Shown piece by piece: positions 23,201 to 35,323 of a DNA stretch of 64,000 bases. A program made the position numbers and the translations under genes. Position 1 is the first letter of the stretch, and every line of letters starts with the position of its first letter. The notes under the pieces are model-generated. The model was given only the letters and a program-made list of their open reading frames with translations. It ran no database searches and was not told the origin of the DNA. The stretch is from Girardinichthys multiradiatus (lineage: Eukaryota > Chordata > Actinopteri > Cyprinodontiformes > Goodeidae). The stretch is taken from assembly GCF_021462225.1 (NCBI RefSeq), contig NC_061805.1, positions 50,631,860-50,695,859 on the forward strand. Direction: 5' to 3'.

Positions 23201-26200
23201 CCCGACTTCTGACAGGAAAGTCCAAATAAATGTTGGTTGTAACTCTACTGCGATCGCTCCTCGCCTGCAGCTTCTGACAGCCTTGCTCTCACCCCTCCTA
23301 AAACCCGACTCCTGACAGCCGCTCGGCCCGGACGCTCAGACCCCCGACCTCGCAGACCCTCGCTGTGTGTGTGTGGAGATCCTGACAGATGAATTTGCAC
23401 GGTGACAGCTACAACTAAAGCTCTAATAAAGTACTTTTAGACTCTCCTGTTTGTCGTGAGTTGGGCTGAAGCCTGCAGACGAGAAGGAAAAGAAGTTTTC
23501 GGATGACTGAGCCGAGTTTATTTCAGCAGCCTGCAGAGCAGCTGAACCACAGACTGTGAAACATGAGGGATCGCACTGAGTACAGAGCTGATTTCACTGG
23601 GAAAGGATTTCCTGTGTAATTAAATGTCAGAGCAAAACCCTGCAGTAAGAAGCGATAAAATGATTTTTAATGGGCTAAATTTGCTCATTTCAATATATGA
23701 CTGCTTATAATAAGTTTGTCAGGTTTAATGAAAGCAGATTAAAAATTCATTGTTTTTAATAAACTGTGCATCCAGTCATTGATCTGCATCATTTAGCTTT
23801 AACTGCAGGGATGTTTCATTCATTTAGATAATATTAACCTTCTGCTTCAGCACATCCTTTAGCATTAAAACAAGCCACTGTTCAGAAAATATAACAATGC
23901 TTAATGCAAACAAAGAAGAAATGATTTAAAATACAAACAGGTGATGTAAGAAAAGCTTCTTTACGTATTTGTGTGAAAATGGTGGCTGAAGCTGGCTGGT
24001 TTGGGTTAATAGAAAAACACTGAAGTGTGTGTTAAGAGACCAGGAGGAGGAACTGCAGCACAAGAAGTGATAAAATCAGATAATAATTTGCTGCAATGCT
24101 GGTTTCCACAGCCAGGTGGAGCTCCAGACTCCGTAATCTGGAGTAAAGGTGCATTCACTGACCTGTCGGATCTCATAGCTTTCCTGTGGTTTGATTTCTG
24201 CAGCGTTCTATGAGAAGCTGACCCACATGAACAATCTCCAAAGTCCCGTTTGGATTCTAAACGACCCCGAATGACCCAGAATGGTCCAGAATGATCCAAA
24301 GCGATCGCTTGTAAAAATGTCGACACATTGTGACATTTTGTGCTTTAAACTCGATGAAAGTAAGGTTGAGACATTTTTTTAATTCCAGTTAGGATCAAAA
24401 ATATTCATACCCCTGCCAGATTTGGGTTTTTTAATGTGGCCAGCGTGTTTCTCCTGACATGAAGTAATGGTAATGTTTTGGAGCGGTCCAGATGTGAATC
24501 TCAGAGAGAATCTGTAGAGGAAGCTAAAGATTAGGGTGATGGTCAGGTATTTCAACCTCAAAAACTTGGGCTGAGAAATCATAAGAAGAGTTTTAGTTGC
24601 TGTAAGATTTTTCCATTAATTATTGAGGAGAGTTTAAATCATTCTCAACATGTCATTATTTTGATAAAATGTTAATAAAAAAGAAATTATTTCTCAACAT
24701 ATTTTTTTACATTTATCTGACATTTTTTATAAAACCAAAGAAACTTTGGTTTTATAAAAACCACAGCAGGTTTTAGGTGAGATTTGGACCCGGTAAGGTT
24801 TGACATAGTGTTTACTAACCTTTAGGACTTATAAAGTGAAATGTACAGTTTCCATTGTCTGACATCTTATTGTTGCAGAGTTAGGAACAAAGTTCTGTTT
24901 CTCCATTGCACACGGGTCCGTTTGGTTCTGGGTTTAATCCACGCTATGCTCTCACCTCCTTGATCTCGTCCTTGGCCTGCTGCAGTTTGTCGGGTTTGTT
25001 GGTTAACTGCAGTTTGGCTTCAGCTTCTCGTTTCTTCTGCAGCAGCATCTGGCTGTCCTGCCACTTCTGCCACGTCTTCATCCGCTGGTCGAACACTCCC
25101 TGGACACAAAATCCCGAACAAAATGTCACAGAAAGAAATCAATCAGACTTCCATATTCTCATTCCAAACTTTTCCAGGCTCTGTGCTCCAAGTTTCCCAA
25201 ATGGGTTTGGAAACCTACAGGTTTAAATGTATGACGATGATGATGTTGTTCTTCAGTACTGCAGTTCATACAACATTCAAGGTTTTTCTGAAAGTACTGC
25301 AAAATATTTTTAGGCAACAGGGAAAAGCCTGTCTGTCCAAAGGGAAAGTACACAGTAAATCCAGGTCGTGACAGAACAAAAAATAGTTTTTGGTTCAGAT
25401 GTTTGATGTAAAAACATGCAGAGTCAAAGTAAAAGTGTAGATGAGTTCATTTCCAATCTGTTTCTGCAGTCATACCTTGACGGCGCTGATCAGCCGGACG
25501 TAGTCTCCCAGTAACTCAGAGAAGAGGTACAGGTCGGCGTTGGCCTGGTCCTGGTGCAGCTGGTCGATCTTCTCCTCCACCTCGGCCAGCTGGGACAGAG
25601 CTCGGGACAGGGCCGTGTGGTCCTCGCTGTTCCCCAACATGGCTGCCGACTTGGCGAACTGCGCCGTGTTTACAGACAGCTCTGGAGAGGAGAGGAAGGA
25701 ACTTAAAGTGCCGGTGACACGCTTTCCCCACAAATGCAGAAATTGAAAGAAAACATCTTAATGTTGAAGGAATTGGGCAGTTATGACAAGATATTAAGAT
25801 TAAAGACGTGATAAAAGACAACTGCGACAAAATAAGCATTGTATTGAATTGGTTTACTGTCATATGCAATGAAATGCTTGGGATAAGAAGAACCATTAAT
25901 ACCATTAATCAACTCATTATAAAAATCAAAACTACTAATGGCATGCAGTAAAAAGAGTACACGTCGTGCAGCAGCAACAAGCTAATAAAGTGAAAAACTT
26001 TCTGGAAATCTGAAGATTTTCAGCTTGACTGGTCTTGAGAGTTGACTGAAACGTTAAAATTCTGATCTTTTTTTCCAATCAATGAACACACCACACTAAA
26101 CGCTACTGGATGAGGCTACTCTTCAGTGTGGAAGTTGTTACTGAGGGAAGAAGAGTTCATGTTAGAGATCTTCATTATCAGAATCAGATTTGTTCACCGT

Positions 26201-29200
26201 GATCGTGACACAAACAAGGAATCTAACTTCGGGTTCACTTTGGTCTCATTGCAGACATTTTTAATATCAGGGTTCGTACACTTTCCCCACAGTTAAATTC
26301 AAGCACTTTTCGAGCATTTTCAAGGTAAATGTTCAAACCTTTCCAGCACCAAACATTGGAGCAGTCTGTATCTCTGTGCGTCTTTTCTTCATTGAGCTTA
26401 ATAACCTCGGCACACACAATGTTCCCTGAATGAAGAGAGACTATCGACAATCTAAAATACTGTTTGACTGATTCAAATTCTCCAAGTTATGGTATTAATA
26501 TTAAATGGACATACAGGCAGAAGGAGCCCAAAGACATCAGAGGCTCAGCACGCATGATGGATCATATCCAAGCCAGAGCTGCTTTTTGAATCATTTAAAC
26601 ATTAGCTAACCACCTTTACTAGCGTTTTCAATAAACATGTTTTGTTGTTGCACATTTTAAAGTACAGTAGATGACATAAAACGTTAGCTTAATCCATCAT
26701 TCAAACAATCAATTTGCAATTGATCTGGAAGGTTGTAAGCTAAATTAAATTTAAGTTTCCCTCCCACTAGTATGGCTTATTGCTGGAGAACATCGACTGT
26801 CCCATCGTGAAAAGCTGCAGGTCCTTCTTGCATATGTAGCAGAAAGCTGCTTGAGGATTTGGTCCTCGTTTCAACCATGTTTTGTATCTAGCGTGTTTGA
26901 GCCAGCAGTCATTAAAATGGCGATTGCTTGGCATGCTGTTTTCTGCCGCTCATCAAGACGTGCTCAGCCAGCGAGACACAGTTAGGTGCTCCAGGTAGGT
27001 CTGCTTTATAGCTACGCCAGAGGACGCCGCCGGTCCAGAGGCTGGTCGTCCATCAGGCGACGTCTGCTGCTCACACACCGGTATTACGAAAAGGAGCAGA
27101 CCTTCTCTGGGCGGCAGCGAGGTTTTCTGAGACTTATTAAAGGCAAAATGATCGCTCTCTATTTTGTGCTTTTAACATAAGAATAACAAACTGAGGTTTT
27201 TAATCAAACTGCTCTTTATTACAAAACTGTGCAGTTAGAATATCAAGCACTTTCCCAACCTTGAAAACACTGTTCGAATTCAAGGATTTTAAAGGATTTC
27301 AAGCACCTGCAGGAGCCATATAATATAGATATATAAAAAAGGAAAGTAAAAACAAATGTTTTTTGTAAATATGTATGTTTATAGTGTTAAAATGAACTCA
27401 GGAGCACAGAGACACAGGAAGCTGTTTAAATGTCTGCGATTCATTCAGGCTGTGGGAAAGAGAGAGCGCAGATAACAGGAAGGCTACATTTCTTACAGAA
27501 AAGGTGTCGATTTTTATCCTTCTGAGCTTCATGAACCCTCAGAGTGAAGCTAAGGTTCTACATGCTCCAAGGAACAACCCGACACTGATGATCACGGCTA
27601 CAAACGCTAACTGGGCTAACTGCTAACATGCTAAAGACAGTTTGAAATGTGAACTCTGGGATCATTTTGTCTATTTTTTAAACCTCAGGTTTACAGCGAC
27701 CGCTTTTCACACACACTGTGATGTTGCCTCTGGTGCTGCTCGCTGCAGTTTTAAAATCTTCCTCTGTTGTGGTTTTTAAAGAGGAATCAGAATCAGAAGG
27801 TCCGAGCTTCAGGAAGCATTTCATATTAGAAACCCTGAAAAACAAGCAATTCATTCTGAAGTCGGAAGGAAAATGTTAAAACTGCAGATGTGTTTTGGTC
27901 ACGTCTCATTAGCAGAACCACAACATGGTTCTTTAAATGAAACATTTCAAATGTTTCTTTAGGCATTAAAAGACAAAATAATTCAGATGCTTTTATTTTG
28001 GTAACAGGAAGTGTACCTTTCCTGTGACAGACCAAAGACTCCACACTGGCGTGAAGCTTCTTCAGCTGGACATCCAGGTTCTCAAAGTGTTGCTGCTTCT
28101 CCTCGAACCACTGAAGCAGAAACACAAACAGAGAATCAGCTGAAGGCTTCAAATCTTCTTCTAGTCTTTAAAGCTCAGTTCTTCATTCATCCTGTTTTCC
28201 TCTGCTAGATTTTCATCTTCCTCATTCATATCTTCCCTTCATGTTTTCTTTATTCCTCTAAACTTGGTTGACCTCTTCATCGTCTCTAATATAATGTGAT
28301 ATTCTTCGTCTCCATTTTTCCCTTCTTGCCCTGTTTTGTATTTTATGCTGTTCAGTGTGTTCCTCTTCCTCCTCTTCCCTATTCACCCCTTTATCTTCCC
28401 TCCATCTTTCTTCTTTTGTCACAATTTTCTTTTTTCTTTTCCCATCTTAATTTTTCCTGCTTCCTTTCATTTAAACCTTTTCCTTTCCTTACCTTCCTCC
28501 TCTCTCTTCTTTATTAGTCATTTCCTCACAAATGTTTCCTTTCCTGACTCCTTTTCTATGCTTGCTGCCATCTTGCTTCCCTCTCTCTGTCCATCCTTTC
28601 ATTTCCTTATTTACTCTCTGCTCCATGCTCCTTTTCCTTCTTTCTTCCCTTCCTCTACTTCTAACATCCTAGTTTTTGTCCTTCCCTTTTCCCTCTGCCT
28701 AGCCATCCCTCCCTTTTCTTTCATCTTCCACTCACGGCGTCCGACTCGTTCATCTTGATGGTCATCTTGTTGACGGCGTCAGCGGCTTTGTTGACCATCC
28801 GCAGGATCCCGGCGCTACTCAGAGCCTGGGTGTTGACGGCTCGAGGCAGCTGCACAACAAACAAACATAAAGGAGTTCATCTGTTTTCTGTTCTGACTCT
28901 TTGCGGTTCTTATTTTTATTTAGTTATTTTGATCTCCCTCCGCTCTGGTTGGACGTTTTTGCTCCAATCCCACCTAAAGAAGCCACTTTATGTGCGGAGC
29001 AACTTTAGCAGCAAAAAGAGACTCAGAACAAATCGGATCAGTCTGAAAACAGGCTCATTTTTCTTCATTTTGGGAAAGTTTTAGCTTTTTCCTGGACACA
29101 CAGGATTTTCCCTCCCACCTCCTCGCCCGCTCAGATCTCATTTAGCAGGAGCGGCGGCAGCGAGGGGACGGCTGAGTCCCCGGGGCCCTCTGTGAAGGAG

Positions 29201-32200
29201 GGACGAGGGTAAATGACTGGACGGGAGGTAAAGTAGCTTTAAATTGCGGCTCGTCCTCCTCCCTCCCCCCTCGGCTCGTTGAGTTTCATTAAACGGACCG
29301 GACGGAACGACGTGCTCGGCTTCCTAGCGATTCATCTGTTAGATCTGTGACACGGAGCCATTTGTCGGGCCCAGAACAATCCCTGCCACAGTTAGGTGTT
29401 GGGTCGACAGGAATGACGGAGGATCGGTTGGAGACGACAGGACGAAATGTTTTAGAGGATTAAGTCTGAGTGGAAATAAATGAAAGAAACAGAAAACGTC
29501 GGCGGCTCTTAAACCCTCCGCTAGTTTTCGGAGGATCTCTGGTTTGACCTTGTTGGGAAAAAGAAACGACGACATCTTGGCTTTCAGCAGAGAAGTGTTA
29601 TTTATCCGTGTGTCTGGCTTTTATAAGAGGAAAAACTCAACAAATATTGGTGTCAAATTTGACTGAATTAAGTAGAAATTTTTGTAATTGCTGAAGGAAA
29701 CCCATCTGGTCCGGTTCTGTTCTGTTTCCGTGTTTTTCCAGACAGACACAACATAATGGATAAAGGAATAAAATCATTTTGGGAATGTGTTCAGGGCCTG
29801 ACCTGCTGATTTGGCTGGATTTATAAAAATTAAATGAAAGGTAATGAGAACAAACACGTTTCTGTAGAGTCTGATTTAAAAATAAAATTAGAAACATAAA
29901 TTTCAGATTTACTGCCTGAAAATCCAACAGATCAAGACAAACAACCTTTCTTCTTATTGATAAGAGATTAATATAAGATGAAAAACACATTGGGAATGTA
30001 AGAACCACGATTACTGGTTGCCATAGTGATTACCACCTTTTCTAAACAGCAGGAGGCGGTTCTGGTCCGTTTCAGGCGTGAAACAGAACCGTCTCCTCCA
30101 GGACATTTCATATCATCTGTTCCTGCTCGTACTCAACTGCAGGGAAATGTAGTTTTATGACAACAACAAAAAACTATCCACCAGCTTTGATCAGGGATCC
30201 TAATCTGTCAGAAAGAAAAATAAGGTTCAGAAAACAACACATAATAAAATCACCTTATATGTTTGATGACTGTCTACATAATTCATGAAAATAATAGTAA
30301 TCTGATATGCAATGGTCTGGGTCTGCAACCTGCGGTTCCGGAGCCACAAACAGCACTTCGGACATTCCACAAAAATGATAAAGAACCAACTAATGTTTTT
30401 AAATATAAATAGAATTACAAAACACAGATTTAAGTAGTTTTTTCATGGGATAATGCATTGAGCTTCCACAACAAAACGACACTAAAAGTACCAGTAATAT
30501 GTTTTTGGATCCATTTTTTTACATAATTTCCACAATTATCAGCATCCCACAGAAGAAAATGCATCTTTCTGTGTTTCGCTAAAGTTTTATTTTTTTCTTA
30601 ATTTTAAATCTTCATTTCAGTAAACAGAAATAACATTATGGTTCTTTAAAAAACAGAGCAGACTTCTAGTCCCAATGGGAAACCAAATGGATGCAGGATG
30701 GAACAAACTGCAATGAGTAGACAGATGTTGGTGAGGGGTCGTGACCCGGGGCCCTTTCAGGCGGCAGACCCAATTTCACGCCTCACACCAGGATTCGTTC
30801 GTTTTTTGTTTTTTTTTTACCAAAACTTCTGGTTTAAATATCTACAGTGTTTTATGAAGACGGTTAAAGAAACCCTTCCATTCTAACTGAAAAGATATAA
30901 AACTGATCTATAGTGAGTAAATGTGGGCGTGAACTCTGAACTCTGGTTTGCTTTGACTGAAAGCTGCAGGTCCAACAGCAGTGAGAGACACTAAATGAAT
31001 GCAGACAAAAATACCAACGTTTTAATGAGCTGGACCTGTGAAGATTATACCAGGAGCAGAAAAATAAGTTTAAATGAAATGTTTGTGAATATTTCACAGG
31101 CTGTAGCGTCCTTGAAGACTTCGATGTGAAACTGTTTTCACTCCTTTAGTAAAAATCTTGTTATAATCAGAGGTTTTGTTGCAGATTTTCCAAACATCAT
31201 AAGAAGCTTTGCAACTAAAACAAAAGACACTATTTTTGATTGTTTGTTTTAAAGTGTATGGAGTACGTTTTCCCCCAGTGATCTACAAGGAGTAGACACA
31301 CTAGAATCACAGAAATGGAAAACATGCATCACACTCATTATTTTTGTGCTTTTTTAAGTTGTTTTTTACAGATCATCTAAAATGATTATGTTGAGTTGTA
31401 GATTATGGTGTTGTCCTAGAATGATAAACCTAATAAACCGAACCCTCCTGGAATCATTGAGGGATTTTTATTAGCAACGTTTGCTTGGAATCTGCCGATA
31501 TTCAGCTTCTTTGGGATGGTTTTTTCCATCTTCAGAAGGACAGGAGAACAAATGATGACATTTTATTCCACTAAAGATGCTTTTGTTTAAATAAAAATCA
31601 AACAAATTGTGGGTTTTTCTATTTGGAGTTAAAGCAACAGAAGTGTAGTTCAGAAGATCAGACACACAGTCTGCAGGTGTTGATTTTCTGCAGTGAAGCG
31701 CAACCAGCAGCAGTTTCTAAATATTGATGCTGTTATATTAAAAAAGGCTTCAGGCGATCTTTTAAAGGTACATGCATTGAAGCAGAAGCGTAGAGACCTG
31801 GCGATAATGAGCATGGTTGCAGGTTCTGTCTGGACCTGCTCCTGGTTAAAGGGTCTATTTACCTCAGAGCTCTCCAGGAACTGCAGGACGTCAGGATCCT
31901 TCAGCAGAACGGGATGCTTGACTGTTCTCATCAGATACCTGAAGCAGGCAGGAAATACTGATCAGAAGACAGGTTCACGTTCAGGACAGGTCTGCTCATG
32001 ACAAAGAGCAGTGTTTGTTGGACTATATCTGGGTTGTTAATGCAGGGCAGCTTCCTGTTTCACAAGCTTCGCTGGCGCCAAAAGTCTCACTTTACTTTTT
32101 AGCTAATTTCAGCTGTGTCCAAATCAATGTGGAGAGCTGAGAAGCTACTGAAGTCACTAAATCACAAGTATTCACAGTTTATGACAAAAAATGTGTTTTC

Positions 32201-35200
32201 TCAATGTCCGTGAGTGAAGATTTCTGTCCTCATTAAGCGTTTCTGAGTGTGTGTTTGTCCATCAGCATGTAGTTCTGTCAGTCTGAGGTCCATCAGCTGT
32301 CACCGACTGACCTTCCTGCCAATCAAACAACATCAATAAAGGGCAGCAGAATGTCAGCACCAACCCCGTCTCCTCACCTTCATCTCCTCCTCCTCCCTCT
32401 TCAGTATTCACATACAGACACAAGGATGTGTGTTGTGATAATGATGTATGTAATATTTGTAGTTTAACCTTTCAGCCTTTACAGTTCTGATCACACTGAA
32501 CCTCAATGTTTAGACACACAAGGGGAGCGGGACCAGACTGTTTTTATAGCTTTGACCATATTAGAAATGGTTGGCTGCTAAAGGTTTTGGCCGCTGACAG
32601 AATTACCATTAGTTAGCAGTCAACTACTGCTAACTAACTTTGTATAAGCTTTGGTATTAGTGGTTAGCATCTAAAAAGCTACTGCTAACAAAATAAATCA
32701 TGGTAATATGATCACCTGCTAATTTTATCAGAGGTACTAATATTGTTAGACGTGATCAACACAGCAGATCTCACCATAATTAGCTGTAGTTAGAACTGCA
32801 ATGCTACCAATGCTAGCTCAATTAATGCTAGTAGCAGTTAGCACATTTTAAAAACCACTGCTAACAACAGTAATAGTTTTGTGTAAAATACAAATTTTAA
32901 GTCTAAGGGATAATCCTTATCCATCAAATTATCTGGGGTAAGATGCTAACAGCTGCTGGCAAAATTAACAGCAGTTTACTGCTAACAATGTTCACCTAAC
33001 CACTTAAAATAAGCAATAGTTAGCAGCTGCTAACCACCACTGACTGCTAGCACAGGTTATTAGCCTGCTACTGTTAACAAGGTTAGTAGTTTTAATCAGC
33101 TATCAAGGATGAAAAATAGGACAAAAAACTAAATAGGGACATAAATTATATATATAAAAGATGAGACTTATGTTTGACAACAGTTAGCAGTGCATTCACT
33201 AAAAACTGTGTGTAGTTTCACTAAAGCTTGTCTTAGAAAACAAATTTTTAAAATTATTCAAAACAGTGGCTGATTCTACTACTAACCAGGTAAATATCAG
33301 GTAAGGAAAATGAAGAGTTTAACAACCTGTGAAAATAGATTTAGTTTTTGAAGCTTCTTCATCACTAAATGACTAAAATCAATGCTTGGTGAACTGGATT
33401 ATCAGTCAGCAGATAACCTATGATTAACACTGATTTAAGACAGGGAAAAGGATTTTATAATTAACTAGATTTTAGTGGTTTTTTCTCTTCTTCGTACCTC
33501 TCTAGTGCAGACCTCCTCTTCTCCACAAACTCGTTGGACGACTGATCCTCCTTCCCAACCTTCACTTTGGTCATCCCTGCAGAAGAGGAGATACACCTTT
33601 AGTCAAGCTGTATTGGGCTAATAGATGTGTCTGGTTTCTAATACGTCTAATAATTTGCTTTGAAACAATCGCGAAAGCGCGGCTTGTAAGGAATCTAAAA
33701 TGCTCTATGAAATGCCTTCAGCTTCAGCAGAAGATGATCCAAACCTGTCAGACTGTTAAAGGAAACCTGCAGGCAGGTTACTGGGTTGTAGAGACAGGAT
33801 CACAGCCTCGGACTGAACTCTCATTGGTCCCGGCTTAACTTACCCACAATGCTTTTCTCTGGTGCAGGGGGAACGATGTAGCCTATGTGCAAGTACTTGG
33901 AGGCCAGTTTACTGTGCAGACCCAGAAAATCACTGAAACGCCTTTTAACTGAGAAGTCTCTCTGCTTAAACAGAGACATGGAGGTCTGGGAGAGGACAGA
34001 AAGAGAGAGGAAGACTTCAGAACCTTTTAATAATTTAGGAAGCTGGAACAAAAACTGAAACACGGCTGGTTCTGAGAAGGAACCAACCAGAGAACCGCAG
34101 GGATATGTGGAACCTGTCACATGTCAACACACGCTAACCTAAAATAAAGCGCTTTCTGAGTGATGCAGGCCTAAAAACGAAACATTCATTAGTGCAAAAT
34201 GTCATCAGACAGGTTTCTTGCACCTAGATTCTGATTTGACCTTAATCGCATCTAAAAACTCTGTTTGATGAAACTCTCACCTTTGTCGTCACCTTGTAGG
34301 CCATATATGCGTTCATCCCGTCACCTGGAACACAGAGACTAGTTTGACTGCTGTTTGTTTCATTACATGATGCTTTAAAACAGAAAAAACAAGAATCCTA
34401 TTCCAATAAGAAGATTAACTGACACTTGAAGAAAGAACACAGTTCAGATAACAAACTGGTAAAACTTGTTGTTAACCATTTTATTTACCGTCTCTGATCT
34501 GATCCCTAAACACAGGAACTGAGAACCGAGCTGATGACTGGTGAACAGATGAAAAAGGTCACGTCTCTTCAAAGCAGACATGTTTTCAGCTCCAGACGCT
34601 GAAGTTATCCCTGCTCTGCTGGAAATATACTGCAGCTGCAGTGACACCTACAACCTCCAGGGGCTCCAGTTTTGCATCAATTAATCTGAGAGACTGATTT
34701 AAGTTTGATGAAGCAGCTTCAGCTTCATCAGTCTCAGTTTGTGCTGACTGCAGAAGAAGAACATGTTCATTTTAGACTTTCCTTCCTGATACTTTCCTGG
34801 AAACCTGGACTTTATGAATAAATAAATCCTCAACTGTAGGCAAAAGATCATCTCATATGGATTCGTTCGACTTGTCGATTTCTGCTTCACCTCCTTTAAT
34901 GTTGGGACACATCTGGTTATTTCAGGGTTACAGGGAGATTTTATCAACGAGCACCCACCAATTTTCTCAGGATCCGACACTGATAGGTGTATGTCGAAAG
35001 AATCTCCACCTTCCTCCTCTTCAACCTACAGGAAACCGATTTCAGTTTTTAAAAATGAATCATAAAACGTTTTTCCTGTTTAAAGCAGAGCGCTGTGTGT
35101 GTGTGATTACTTCGTCAAATGAGGAGTGTGTGAACATGTCGTCGTGTGTGTTGCCGATGCGAGGAGTGATCACGGAGGTGGGAGGTGTGATGGGGGTGAT

Positions 35201-35277
35201 GGCGGGCGATGGGCCATCAGACAGCAGGACGTCTCTCTCTGGACTGTCCAACGACACCTCCTCTGTTGCTTCTGCAG

Positions 35278-35323
<46 letters not shown>

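Noticed and set aside
28336..28758. A 140-codon hydrophobic frame resembling a membrane protein
   Set aside because: It is a by-product of the polypyrimidine tract, giving only Phe, Leu, Ser and Pro, antisense to an snx2 intron and exon 9.
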